From positions 558,001 to 622,000 of the forward strand of contig NZ_FPCI01000002.1 of the NCBI RefSeq assembly GCF_900116385.1: a stretch of 64,000 bases of DNA, read 5' to 3'. The translations under genes were made by a program, and so were the position numbers. Below, piece by piece: positions 50,596 to 59,704 of this stretch. This DNA comes from Pseudoxanthomonas sp. YR558 (GTDB lineage Bacteria > Pseudomonadota > Gammaproteobacteria > Xanthomonadales > Xanthomonadaceae). Below the pieces are notes generated by a model. The model had not been told where the DNA came from and ran no database searches. It saw nothing but the letters and a program-made list of their open reading frames with translations. Position 1 is the stretch's first letter, and every line of letters begins with the position of its first letter.

Positions 50596-51071
50596 ATCCC
50601 CACGATCCCACTTCGCCGTCCGATGACGCATTGCGCTGGCAATTGCGCGCGCTGCGCCAGGACACGCCGCCAACGCGCGACCTGTGGCCCGACATCGCCG
50701 CGCGACTGGCATCGGCACCCCAGCACGCCGCCGCACCGAAGCGACGGGCGCTGGCACCGTTCGCGCTGGCCGCCTCAGTGCTGTTGGCCGTTACCGTGAC
50801 GTGGCAGCTGCAGCGTACGCCTACCGGCGATGCGGTGATCCAGCGCGAGGCTGCCGCCCTGACCCGCGACTACACCGGCGCGCTCGCGCAGTTGGATGTG
50901 CAGGCCAAGGGTTCGCCCGAGTATGCCCCGGCGCTGCATGCGCTGGATGAGAGCGCGGCCGAGATCCGCCATGCCATCGCCACCGATCCCAACGCGCGCT
51001 TCCTGCTTGACCAACTGCGCCGTACCTACGCCCGTCGCCTGGTGTTGACCCAGCGCGCGGCCATGACCTGA
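50592..51071 (+). CDS. Probable anti-sigma factor, single-span membrane protein
   Basis: The 159-residue protein has a cytoplasmic N-terminal region with LRWQLRALRQDTPPTRDLWPDIAARL, resembling the sigma-binding helix of zinc-less anti-sigma factors. One membrane segment (about residues 56-73, FALAASVLLAVTVTWQL) and a helical periplasmic part follow. No Cys/His zinc motif is present. The role is inferred from its coupling to the sigma gene by a 4-base overlap and from topology; the family was not recognised by motif. Confidence 0.7.
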   Translation: MNPHDPTSPSDDALRWQLRALRQDTPPTRDLWPDIAARLASAPQHAAAPKRRALAPFALAASVLLAVTVTWQLQRTPTGDAVIQREAAALTRDYTGALAQLDVQAKGSPEYAPALHALDESAAEIRHAIATDPNARFLLDQLRRTYARRLVLTQRAAMT

Positions 51072-51081
51072 GGAGTTCCCC

Positions 51082-51981
51082 ATGCGTACGACACTTTCCT
51101 TCTCCCTGCTGCTGGCGATGGCGCTGGTTGCGCCCACGGCACTCGCCCAGACCGCCATCAACGAGACCCGCCCGTTGGATGCGCGCGGCCGCGTGGACAT
51201 CAGCAACCTCAAGGGCCGCATCGAAGTGCGCGGCTGGGAGCGCAACGAAGTGCAGGTTACCGGCACGCTCGGCAAGGGCGTGGAGAAATTGGACATCGAC
51301 GGTTCTGGCCCGCAGGTCAGCATCGAGGTGCGCTACCCGAAGAACAACGGCTGGGGCGGCGAAAAGACCGGTCCGACCGATCTGGTGGTGATGGTGCCGC
51401 TGCGTGCCGATCTGGATGTCGAGTCTGTGGCCGCCGATGTGCATGTAACCGGACTGGCGTCCAGCGAGCTGTCCATCAGCACGGTGAGCGGCAACGTCGT
51501 GGCCGCCGCCGCCCCGCGAAAGGCCGACGTTGAGACCGTAAGCGGCAATGCCACCCTGACGCTCAACAGCGACGATGTCGATGTCGCCACCGTGAGCGGT
51601 TCGATCTTGCTGCGTGGCCGCCTTGCCGGCGAGATCGACGCAGAGACGGTGTCCGGACGTATCGAAGTGATCGTCAACGGCGAGAAAGTCCGCGACTTGG
51701 GCGCAAGCACGGTCAGTGGTCGCGTGGAGGTCAGCACCGACGTGGCGCCTGCAGGCGAGATCAGCATGGAATCCGTCAGTGGCGACCTGATCCTTCGCCT
51801 GCCGAAGAACGTGTCCGCGCAGGTGAGCGGAGAGAGTTTCAGCGGCTCGCTCAAGGCGACAGGTGTGACCATCGAAAAGCGTCGTGGGCCCGGATCGAGC
51901 TTCACGACGCGCTACGGCGATGGGAGCGCGCGCGTGAGTGTGGAGACGTTCTCCGGCAGCGCCGAAGTGCGAGTCGAGTAA
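51082..51981 (+). CDS. Exported DUF4097 beta-strand repeat protein
   Basis: The 299-residue protein has a clear signal peptide (TLSFSLLLAMALVAPTALA^Q). The mature part is built of repeated short strands ending in (T/E)-V-S-G or E-(S/T)-(V/F)-S-G (TVSGNVVAA, ETVSGNATL, ATVSGSILL, ETVSGRIEV, STVSGRVEV, ESVSGDLIL, ESFSGSLKA, ETFSGSAEV), typical of the DUF4097 right-handed helix. These proteins often follow an ECF sigma/anti-sigma pair, as here. A periplasmic or surface role is likely; the molecular function is unknown. GAGG lies 10 bases before ATG 51082. Confidence 0.88.
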   Translation: MRTTLSFSLLLAMALVAPTALAQTAINETRPLDARGRVDISNLKGRIEVRGWERNEVQVTGTLGKGVEKLDIDGSGPQVSIEVRYPKNNGWGGEKTGPTDLVVMVPLRADLDVESVAADVHVTGLASSELSISTVSGNVVAAAAPRKADVETVSGNATLTLNSDDVDVATVSGSILLRGRLAGEIDAETVSGRIEVIVNGEKVRDLGASTVSGRVEVSTDVAPAGEISMESVSGDLILRLPKNVSAQVSGESFSGSLKATGVTIEKRRGPGSSFTTRYGDGSARVSVETFSGSAEVRVE

Positions 51982-52005
51982 CACTCAGAACGTCATCGGA
52001 ATCTG

Positions 52006-52044
52006 ACGGGGCCGCGACACCGCATCGCGGCCCCGTTGCGTTTT
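52006..52044 (+). terminator. Rho-independent terminator after the DUF4097 gene
   Basis: ACGGGGCCGCGA (52006-52017) pairs perfectly with TCGCGGCCCCGT (52025-52036), loop CACCGCA, followed by TGCGTTTT. Confidence 0.88.
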
Positions 52045-52117
52045 ATGAATAGGCGTCCTCGCCTCGCAAATGGGATCCGCCCGACGTGCGGCATGTCAGC
52101 TCCACTTTCGTTGCACT

Positions 52118-52130
52118 CGAAACTGTTTCG
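52118..52130 (+). promoter_or_regulatory. Palindromic operator-like site upstream of the TonB receptor
   Basis: CGAAAC-T-GTTTCG is a perfect 13-base palindrome 180 bases before the receptor ATG, next to a -35-like TTGCAC (52111-52116). The rest of the 52046-52310 gap is AT-rich for this genome and includes an AGAAAAAA/TTTTTTCT hairpin (52149-52167). No gene is seen there. Confidence 0.45.
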
Positions 52131-52310
52131 CAAGTAACTGATATGGCAAGAAAAAACGCTTTTTTCTCAGAAAATCAGCGGGTTCTTTTCATCGCCGTAA
52201 AATTTACGTTATCCTTCGGACACCAGTCGCTGTCATTCATGCGTCTGAACCATTGGCCTGGGCCGCGAGGCTTTGGCTTTACTGATGAACATTTGGAGAG
52301 AGAGCCTCTA

Positions 52311-54860
52311 ATGACTAACCTCAAGAAGCTGCCCAACGCGATCAAGTTTGCGTTGTTCGCCAGCGCCGCCTCGCTGGCTACGGGCAATGCGTTCGCCCAG
52401 GAAGCTGCCAGCAGCGATACCGAAGCCAAGACCCTGGATCGCATCGAGGTCACCGGCTCCCGCCTGAAGCGCGCCGACATCGAAGGCGCTGTGCCGGTCA
52501 TCGTGATCGACCGCGCCAGCATCGACGCTTCCGGCGACGTGTCCGTGGCCGACGTGCTGCGTGACAGCACCTTCGCTTCGTTCGGTAACTTCAAGCCGCA
52601 GTCGGGCAGCTCCGCTCAGTCGCTGGCGAGCATCGACCTGCGTGGTCTGGGTTCGGGCCGTACGCTGGTGCTGATCGACGGCCGCCGTGCCCCGACCAAC
52701 CCGATGTCGGCTTCGTCCGGTACGGACGTCAACGCCATCCCGCTGGCTGCTGTTGAGCGCATCGAAATCCTGTCCGACGGCGCCTCGGCCGTGTACGGCT
52801 CCGACGCGATCGGCGGCGTGGTCAACATCATCCTGCGCAAGGACTTCAACGGCGCCGAGCTGCGTTACGGCAAGGGCCAGACCAAGGTCACCGGTGGTGA
52901 TCTGGAAGACGCCTCCGCCGTGTTCGGTGTGTCCAGCGACCGTGGTCGCCTGGTCGGCGGCGCGTCCAAGTCCAGCCGCGGCATGGTCTTCACGCGTGAC
53001 CAGATCGGTGGCCAGACGCTCGGCGTCTCCATCTACGGCAACAACGTCTACAACCCGAACACCCGCACCGTCGGCGCCGTTCCGGGCTTCGACTGCACCG
53101 GCACGTTCTGGGCGCAGCCGAACGGCCGTTGCTCGTTCGACTTCAACTCGGTCGCCGCCAACGAAGCCTCGGTGGACAACACCTCGGTCTTCGCCTTCGG
53201 CGAGTACCAGATCAACGACGACTGGAACGTCTACCTCAGCGCCACCAACACCCGCGTCGAGTCGTTCGGCCGTTATGCGCCGGTCCCGGGTCTGGTGTGG
53301 GCGTCGGAAGGCACCTCGCAGGACCTGTGGGTGGGCGATGGTCGTCCGACCTACTACTACCACCGCTTCGCTGCGGCCGGTAACCGCGACAACTTCACCA
53401 CCGCCAACAACGCGGACTTCCTGGTGGGCTTCCAGGGCCAGCTGACCGACAAGATCGCCGTCGAGTTCGGTGCCCGTCGCACCAACTACAAGTACAACGA
53501 ACTGGGTTACGGCTACATCATCCAGAGCCTGGCCAACCAGCAGATCGACGCCGGTAACTACCTGCTGACCGACCCCTTCGGTGCCAGCCAGCAGACGCTG
53601 GACTCGTTCACCGCCACGATCGGCCGCGACTCCTTCTTCAAGACGAAGGAATGGTTCGGTAACGTCTCGTTCGACCTGTTCGAAATGGGCGGCGGCATCT
53701 CCAACGCCATCGTCGGTGCCGAATACCGCGAAGAGCAGTACCAGGACATCTACGACTCGCTGTCGCGCGCTGGCGTGGTGCTGGGTTCGTCGGGTGGTTC
53801 GTCGGCCGGTGGCCGCGAAGTCTCCTCGGCTTACTTCGAGTGGCTGTTCCCGTTCACCAGCTCGTTCGACGTGACCGTCGCCGGTCGCTACGACAAGTAC
53901 AGCGACTACGGCAACGATTTCTCGCCGAAGGTCGCTGCGCGCTGGCAGCCGCTGGATAACCTGACCTTCCGTGGTTCGTACGGCCAGGGCTTCCGCGCCC
54001 CGGGTCTGGATATCCTGACCGCCGCCCGTTCGTTCTCGGCCGAGCCGGTGCAAGATCCCGCCAGCTGCGTGTTCGCCGGCCTGAACGCCGACTGCACCAA
54101 CGGCGGTGGCGTCCCGCAGTCCGTGCAGGTCGACACGTTCTTCATCGCCAACCCGGGCCTGTCGTCCGAGCAGTCCACGCAGTGGAGCCTGGGCGTGGTG
54201 TATGACCCGGTCGACTGGCTGGACCTGTCGCTGGACTACTACAACATCGAGGTCGAGGACAACATCTCGCAGATCTCGGCGCAGGACATCATCAACAGCG
54301 ATCTGGATCCGGACACCTACGGCGCCATCCCGGCCGGCCTGAGCATCACGCGTGACCCGGTCACCGGTCGCGTGCTGGAGATCATCGCGGGTTACGGCAA
54401 CGTGGGTACGCTGAAGACCGACGGTTACGACTTCCGCGCTAACACCGATTTCGACTTCGGTGGCGCCGGCAAGCTGAAGAACCGCCTGTCGGTTTCGTAC
54501 ATCAACAAGTACGAGATCACCGACGTCAGCGGCACGATCGACTACGCCGGCCGCCTCGGTACGCCGGACCTGCGCGCCAACCTGCAGAACGAGTGGTCGC
54601 TGGGTGACTTCAGCGCGATCTGGGGCATCAACTACATCGACGGTCAGCAGACCCCCGGCGGCTTCGGCGTCGGCGGCTACGCGACCAACGATCTGCAGCT
54701 GTCCTGGAAGGCCCCGTGGAACGCAACCATCGCTGTTGGTGCCACCAACATCGGTGACCGTTATCCGGAGCTGGTCGCCTATGACGGCCGTCCGTGGAAC
54801 TTCTACCTGTACGATGCGTACGGTCGCACCACCTACATCCGCTACACGCAGCAGTTCTGA
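52311..54860 (+). CDS. TonB-dependent outer-membrane receptor
   Basis: The 849-residue protein has a signal peptide (IKFALFASAASLATGNAFA^Q), a short N-terminal extension with TLDRIEVTGSRLKRADIEGAVPV, a plug domain (SLASIDLRGLGSGRTLVLIDGRR, VERIEILSDGASAVYGSDAIGGVVNIILRK) and a beta barrel ending in Phe (YIRYTQQF). The substrate cannot be told from the sequence. ATG 52311 is preceded by GGAGAGAG; the open frame extends upstream without support. Codons include many CGT and GGT, unlike most neighbours, which suggests high expression. Confidence 0.93.
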   Translation: MTNLKKLPNAIKFALFASAASLATGNAFAQEAASSDTEAKTLDRIEVTGSRLKRADIEGAVPVIVIDRASIDASGDVSVADVLRDSTFASFGNFKPQSGSSAQSLASIDLRGLGSGRTLVLIDGRRAPTNPMSASSGTDVNAIPLAAVERIEILSDGASAVYGSDAIGGVVNIILRKDFNGAELRYGKGQTKVTGGDLEDASAVFGVSSDRGRLVGGASKSSRGMVFTRDQIGGQTLGVSIYGNNVYNPNTRTVGAVPGFDCTGTFWAQPNGRCSFDFNSVAANEASVDNTSVFAFGEYQINDDWNVYLSATNTRVESFGRYAPVPGLVWASEGTSQDLWVGDGRPTYYYHRFAAAGNRDNFTTANNADFLVGFQGQLTDKIAVEFGARRTNYKYNELGYGYIIQSLANQQIDAGNYLLTDPFGASQQTLDSFTATIGRDSFFKTKEWFGNVSFDLFEMGGGISNAIVGAEYREEQYQDIYDSLSRAGVVLGSSGGSSAGGREVSSAYFEWLFPFTSSFDVTVAGRYDKYSDYGNDFSPKVAARWQPLDNLTFRGSYGQGFRAPGLDILTAARSFSAEPVQDPASCVFAGLNADCTNGGGVPQSVQVDTFFIANPGLSSEQSTQWSLGVVYDPVDWLDLSLDYYNIEVEDNISQISAQDIINSDLDPDTYGAIPAGLSITRDPVTGRVLEIIAGYGNVGTLKTDGYDFRANTDFDFGGAGKLKNRLSVSYINKYEITDVSGTIDYAGRLGTPDLRANLQNEWSLGDFSAIWGINYIDGQQTPGGFGVGGYATNDLQLSWKAPWNATIAVGATNIGDRYPELVAYDGRPWNFYLYDAYGRTTYIRYTQQF

Positions 54861-54883
54861 TAAAGCTGTAGTACGGTGTTTTG

Positions 54884-54914
54884 GAAGGCCCCGGAAACGG
54901 GGCCTTCTTTTTTT
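54884..54914 (+). terminator. Rho-independent terminator of the TonB receptor gene
   Basis: GAAGGCCCCG (54884-54893) pairs with CGGGGCCTTC (54898-54907) across a GAAA tetraloop, followed by seven T. Confidence 0.92.
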
Positions 54915-54977
54915 GGGGAGTAAGGGAGACGTGTCGCGCCCGAAGTGTCAGCATGCGTCCTTGATCGGAGGTCTACG

Positions 54978-55949
54978 ATGAGCAGTGATGGCGAAGCCAC
55001 CCGTAGGCAAGCGTGGACGGCGTACTGGGCAAGTGGTCGCCTCCACTCCTGCGCGGACGCGTCCGATCGGAATTACGAGGGTGCCATAGGTGAGTTCTGG
55101 CGCTCGCACTTTTCCCAAGGTGCGGGAGGAACGAGAATCCTTGACGTCGCTACCGGCAATGGGCCGCTTCCGTCGTTGATGCACGACCTGCTCGGCGATG
55201 CCGTCGAGATTGATGCCGTCGATCTGTCCACCGTTGCGCCTGCCTGGCACGACCCCGTCCTCCATGCGCGCATCCAATTCCATTCCGGCGTGCGTATCGA
55301 AGCGTTGCCATTCGGCGACGCCAGTTTCGATCAGGTCGTCAGTCAGTACGGATTCGAGTACGCGGATCGCGAAGCTGCGCTGGCTGAGTGCGATCGTGTG
55401 GCGCGTCCCAACGCGCGTATCGCATTGGTGATGCATCACACGGAGTCGGTGCTGATGAAAGTCGGGCGTGAGGAACTGGAGCACCATGCATGGCTGCGCA
55501 CCGAAGAAGGACTTCTTGTGGCGGCCTCGAACGTGGTTCCCTTTATCGCCCGCATTCGAGAGGGGGCTACCCCGACGAGCGCTGCCAGGGCGGCGCGCGG
55601 TTTCTACAATCAAGCCATGGCTGTGCTGGCGCAGCGTGCGGCGGTCTCTGTGGCGCCCGATCTACTGCTGGAGGCGCGCGACGCGATCCATCGTCTGGTA
55701 GCGAGTGTCGGGCGAGATCCGTCGCCTGCGATCCATGCGCTGCAGGCGTATGCAGCGGAACTGGACGACGCTCGGCTGCGCACAGCGGAAATGGTGGATC
55801 ACGCGCTTGATGACGCGGCGCTGGAGGAATTGAGTCGCCGCTTCTCCGTGCTTAGGCCCGATGCAGAAATTTCGTCATGCGTGCTCCGTCAAGCCGAAGG
55901 CATCGTGGGTTGGGCTTGGGTAGCCGGTCCATCGGACATGGCGGGATAG
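54978..55949 (+). CDS. SAM-dependent methyltransferase
   Basis: The 323-residue protein has motif I RILDVATGNGPLPSLMHDLLG and later motifs VEIDAVDLSTVAP, IEALPFGDASFDQVVSQYGFEY and ALAECDRVARPNARIALVMHH, typical of Methyltransf_11-type enzymes. The C-terminal 130 residues are helical and not recognised. ATG 54978 has GGAGG 8 bases upstream and is the clear start. Its 3' end overlaps the convergent sulfotransferase by 61 bases. The substrate is unknown. Confidence 0.85.
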   Translation: MSSDGEATRRQAWTAYWASGRLHSCADASDRNYEGAIGEFWRSHFSQGAGGTRILDVATGNGPLPSLMHDLLGDAVEIDAVDLSTVAPAWHDPVLHARIQFHSGVRIEALPFGDASFDQVVSQYGFEYADREAALAECDRVARPNARIALVMHHTESVLMKVGREELEHHAWLRTEEGLLVAASNVVPFIARIREGATPTSAARAARGFYNQAMAVLAQRAAVSVAPDLLLEARDAIHRLVASVGRDPSPAIHALQAYAAELDDARLRTAEMVDHALDDAALEELSRRFSVLRPDAEISSCVLRQAEGIVGWAWVAGPSDMAG

Positions 55950-57733
55950 GTATCCGGCTCCAGGACGTCGAGCAGTGGCCCGAGATACGCCTCGTAGTGC
56001 CGCCAGCGACCGATAGAGCGGGTATAGATCGGTTGCTTGACCTGCCAGCGACTCGGCGTCTGCACGCCGCGCTCGTTCTGATGGAACTCCAGGCAGGCTG
56101 GATCCCAGGGCAGGCCGGCAAAATCGATGATCGTGCGGGCCCAGGGTTCCGGATCGCGCGCTAAGTCCTCGTAGGTCAATTCGAGGATCGGCAATGGAAC
56201 CGAATTCTGCCAGTGCCGCATCAGTCGCGTCTGGAAATTGATGTAGTGTCCGATCGCGCCCAAGTCGTTCGCCAGGCGTTCCTCAAGCGCGAAGTTCTCG
56301 CTGTACACCGATACCGCGATGTCGCGGGGATCGCGCCGGCACCAGACGATCCTCGCGTTCGGAAATAGCAGCGAGATCAGCCCGAGCTCATGGAAGTTCA
56401 AGGGTAGCTTGTCGACCAAGCGTAGCGCGTGTTCCGGTGCACCGCGGGTGGCGGCCCGCAGGTAGCGCTGGCTGGCTGCCTCCAGCGCATCGTGGCTCAA
56501 GGTCTCTACGCATTCGGGCCAGGTCGCGCCGGGGCCGATACTCCCGGGGAGATTGCGCACGATGAGGCCGATGTCCGGTAGCTCACCGCAGCCGAATCCG
56601 GACGGATGCGCGGCGAGAATCTGCTCGGTCAGCGTCGTGCCGCTACGCGGCATGCCTACGATGAACAAAGGGCGAGGGTCGGGATTACCTGGCCAGCGAC
56701 CATGAATCGCCTGCAGCCGCTCTGCTGTCAACGTCTCCATCATCGTGACGATCTGTCGACCGAACGTGTCCAGGTTAGCGGGCCCAACCATGCGCTGCCG
56801 CGCATCGTTGGCTTGCCGCCAGCACTGCATCGCATCGGTATAGCGTTTGCGGCCGTCCATGACCTTGCCCAGTTCGTAGCCCAGTAGGGCGCGATCCGGG
56901 TCGGGTAACGCCGGGTCGTCCAGTAACCTCTCCGCGTGCTCGACCAAAGTATCGTCCGCTTTGGCGCGATCCAGTCCAAGCAGACCGCTCAGCGGGAATG
57001 CCCAGCCGGGCCGCACCAGCAGCGCATCGTGATATGCCTGCCTTGCGGCGTCGCGATCGCCCTGATCCTCGGCAGTCTGCGCGAGTGCGACCAGCACATC
57101 GCTCGGATCTTCGGCCGTGATCGCAGCAGAGGCCAGCAGTGCCCTCGCTTCCTCGTGACGTCCCAGACGATTGAACGTCTCCGCCAGCCGGAGCGCCGTG
57201 CGGGGCTCGCCTGGCCGCGCATCGTTCAAGGCTTGCAGCAGCGGAAGCGCATCGTCCGGATATCCTGCATGGAACTCCGACTCGGCGAGTGTCTCCAGGA
57301 TGCGCACGTGACCGGGCGCCAGCGCATGCGCTTCGCGGAGTGGCGCCAACGCTTCCGCGTGCCTTCCGAGACGTTGCAGAGTGACGCCCAACAGGCGGCG
57401 CCCTTCGGCGTTCTGCGGCTGTGCAAGCAGGCTTGCACGGAAGTGCACCACGGCTTCTACATGACGACCCTGATGGGCGAGCAGGCAGGCGAACTGGAAT
57501 CGTAGTTCGTCGTCATTGGGTGCGAGTTCCACGGCACGCGCCATCGCTGCAAGGGCGAGCGTTGCGTTGCCGAGACGCAAGGCGGCGTGCGCCACGAAGC
57601 GCTGAAGCGTCGGATCGTGTCCTTCGGACGAGGAGGCTTGTTCGAGCCAATATAGAGCGGTATCGACCTGACCCGCGCGCTCGGCGGCGACTGCCTGATG
57701 GATGGCCGCAGCGGCCGAGCCTTGCTTGTTCAT
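55889..57733 (-). CDS. TPR-repeat sulfotransferase
   Basis: The 614-residue protein has residues 1-330 as tandem TPR helices (AGQVDTALYWLEQA, LGNATLALAAMARAVELAP, QGRHVEAVVHFRASLLAQP and so on). Residues 355-600 form a sulfotransferase domain with the 5'-phosphosulfate loop PLFIVGMPRSGTTLTEQIL (357-373) and the 3'-phosphate motif CRRDPRDIAVSVYS (465-478). It should transfer sulfate from PAPS, and tyrosine sulfation is one possibility. No signal peptide was seen, so action in the cytoplasm is likely. Such genes often neighbour TonB receptor genes in this family of bacteria. Confidence 0.88.
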   Translation of the reverse strand: MNKQGSAAAAIHQAVAAERAGQVDTALYWLEQASSSEGHDPTLQRFVAHAALRLGNATLALAAMARAVELAPNDDELRFQFACLLAHQGRHVEAVVHFRASLLAQPQNAEGRRLLGVTLQRLGRHAEALAPLREAHALAPGHVRILETLAESEFHAGYPDDALPLLQALNDARPGEPRTALRLAETFNRLGRHEEARALLASAAITAEDPSDVLVALAQTAEDQGDRDAARQAYHDALLVRPGWAFPLSGLLGLDRAKADDTLVEHAERLLDDPALPDPDRALLGYELGKVMDGRKRYTDAMQCWRQANDARQRMVGPANLDTFGRQIVTMMETLTAERLQAIHGRWPGNPDPRPLFIVGMPRSGTTLTEQILAAHPSGFGCGELPDIGLIVRNLPGSIGPGATWPECVETLSHDALEAASQRYLRAATRGAPEHALRLVDKLPLNFHELGLISLLFPNARIVWCRRDPRDIAVSVYSENFALEERLANDLGAIGHYINFQTRLMRHWQNSVPLPILELTYEDLARDPEPWARTIIDFAGLPWDPACLEFHQNERGVQTPSRWQVKQPIYTRSIGRWRHYEAYLGPLLDVLEPDTYPAMSDGPATQAQPTMPSA

Positions 57734-57829
57734 CTCGTCGAGGTCGCCAACACAGCCCTTATTGTCTTACAGCGACACGGGCCAGGTGGAGAAATCCACC
57801 GTAGACGGCAGACATCGCGCGAATGAGGA

Positions 57830-58699
57830 TCAGAGATCCTGTTCGTACCGCACGTAGGGCACGGTGCCTTCGTCGGCATTCTCGTTGGTCAGCGAGAAGG
57901 GGTTCTTGCCGCGGGTGATGACGTTTTCCGCGCCCACGGTCAGCTGGCCGCTCCATGGCGTGCGCCAGGTCAGACCCAGGCCCAGGCCTTCCCACTTGCC
58001 GGGCTGGCCGGGCACGTCGACGACACGGCCGATGATATTGGCACTGAAGGGGCCATAGCCGCCGCCCACGGTCAAGCTGCGGGTGTTCCAGCGGTCAGCG
58101 AAGGCGGGCAGGTCGGAGGCGGGCACGAGCGTGGCCTTGGCCACGGCGCCACCGATCGACACGAAGCCTTCGCGGCCGATGTTCTTCTGACCGAACACGG
58201 CCAGATCGTTCTGTTCAATGCGGCCGGTCGCGCGGCCCGAAGAGAGCCAAGCGGGCAGCGTATCGCGACCGGTGCCGGCCGACAGGCCCAACTTGCCGCC
58301 GGGGCGACTCAGCACCGCCGAGGCGCCTATCCGCTGGCTGTCCGTGTCGTCGTCGTCGTCGCCCAGCGTGGCGAGCATGCAGTGGCTGGCGAGGTTGCCG
58401 ATGTTGCCGACCACACCTGCCTTGCGGTTGCAGACCAGACCGAGCGCGTCTCCGCTATCCAGACCGAAGGCGGTGGTCAACGTGTTGCGGCCCAGACGCC
58501 AGCGGGCGCCGGCCTCGGCCTCGCCGGTGGGCTCCAGCAGCAGTACCGCCTCGACCTTGCCGTCGTTGTTCCAGATGGGGAGGGCCGTGGCCTGAGGCTC
58601 CGCAATGGGCTTGCGCGGCGCCTTCTGCGCATGCGCATCCACCGCTACGCCGGAGGCGAGCAGCAGGGCAAGCGACAGTGTCAGGCTACGCAGGTTCAT
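57830..58699 (-). CDS. Exported protein of unknown function, beta-barrel-like
   Basis: The 289-residue protein has a signal peptide (SLTLSLALLLASGVAVDAHA^Q). The rest alternates polar and hydrophobic residues in short strands, such as GARWRLGRNTLTTAFGLDSGDAL, GLGLGLTWRTPWSGQLTVGAENVITRG and VPYVRYEQDL at the end. This suggests an outer-membrane barrel. An acidic run (GDDDDDTD) lies near residue 140. I do not recognise the family. ATG 58699 fits the signal peptide; the frame also opens upstream at 58783. Confidence 0.75.
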   Translation of the reverse strand: MNLRSLTLSLALLLASGVAVDAHAQKAPRKPIAEPQATALPIWNNDGKVEAVLLLEPTGEAEAGARWRLGRNTLTTAFGLDSGDALGLVCNRKAGVVGNIGNLASHCMLATLGDDDDDTDSQRIGASAVLSRPGGKLGLSAGTGRDTLPAWLSSGRATGRIEQNDLAVFGQKNIGREGFVSIGGAVAKATLVPASDLPAFADRWNTRSLTVGGGYGPFSANIIGRVVDVPGQPGKWEGLGLGLTWRTPWSGQLTVGAENVITRGKNPFSLTNENADEGTVPYVRYEQDL

Positions 58700-58813
58700 G
58701 GCTCGCTTCAGACTCCTAAGGACAACCCGGAGTTCCCCTCCCGAAGGGGAACTGATGCTATGCCGTTTATGTTTCTTTAACAAGTCCCCGGGGGCGGCTG
58801 CCCGACCGCCGGA

Positions 58814-59704
58814 TCACTGCAAACGACCCGGCGCCTCCACATCGACCGGCGGCAGGCTGAAAAGTTCCGCGATCTGCGAGGGGGTGAACCGGTATTCCTG
58901 CCCACAGAACTCGCAACGGACTTCCGCCACGCCATCGGCCAGAGCGGCCGTTGCTTCTTCTTCCCCCAACGATTGCAGCATGCTCGCAACCCGCTCGCGG
59001 GAACAAGAGCATCCGAAGCGAACTGGGCTCTCTGTCAGGATTTGCGGGGCTTCCTCGTGGAACAGCCGGTGGAGCAGTTCCCGGGTGGGAACGGCTAGGA
59101 GCTCGGGCTCGCCCAGGGTCTCGAATAGGGCGCCGGCCCGGTTCCAGCCATCGGCGTCACCCTCGTCCCCAGGCAGCTTCTGGAGCATCAGACCGCTGGC
59201 GCGGCTCTCGTCGACGGCGAGCAGTAGGCGAGTCGGCAGTTGCTCGGACTGACGGAAGTAGTCCTCAAACGCCTCGGCCAGTCGGCTGGCCTGCAGGCCG
59301 ACCAGGCTCTGGTAGCGCTGGGGCTCGCGCGGGTCTAGGCCGGGATTTTCGATGGTGATGGCCAGTAGGGCTTCTTCGCCAAGGTCCTGGAGATCGCGGG
59401 GCGCGTCCAGACCGTCCTGCACCTGGACGATGCCGCGCACCGTGCCTGTCGCCGTGCATTCGGCGAAGAGCGTGCGCAGGGCGCCCTGGCTGCGGAGCTG
59501 GATCGACAGGCGGCCGTCGACCTTGGTGTGTCCTGTGAACAGCGCGGCGGCGGCTACCGCTTCGCCGAGGAGTTCGCGCGCGGCGGCCGGGTAGTGGGCG
59601 CGGCCCGCGACGGTCTGCCAGGTCTCGTCCAGGCGGACCGCCACGCCGCGGACGCCGGCGGCAGGAAGCAGGAAGCGGGTCAGGGTGTCGAGGTCGGTGC
59701 TCAC
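58814..59704 (-). CDS. hslO: Redox-regulated chaperone Hsp33
   Basis: The 296-residue holdase is activated by oxidation. The four zinc cysteines are C232-x-C234 (FGCSCSRER) and C264-x2-C267 (CEFCGQEYRF), the family signature. The N-terminal domain has RGVAVRLDETWQ and ALRTLFAECTATGTVRGIVQ. The start is GTG 59704 inside the stop of the preceding hydroxylase gene (GTGA), so the two are translationally coupled. An upstream open frame to 59932 is antisense overlap and lacks support. Confidence 0.95.
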   Translation of the reverse strand: MSTDLDTLTRFLLPAAGVRGVAVRLDETWQTVAGRAHYPAAARELLGEAVAAAALFTGHTKVDGRLSIQLRSQGALRTLFAECTATGTVRGIVQVQDGLDAPRDLQDLGEEALLAITIENPGLDPREPQRYQSLVGLQASRLAEAFEDYFRQSEQLPTRLLLAVDESRASGLMLQKLPGDEGDADGWNRAGALFETLGEPELLAVPTRELLHRLFHEEAPQILTESPVRFGCSCSRERVASMLQSLGEEEATAALADGVAEVRCEFCGQEYRFTPSQIAELFSLPPVDVEAPGRLQ

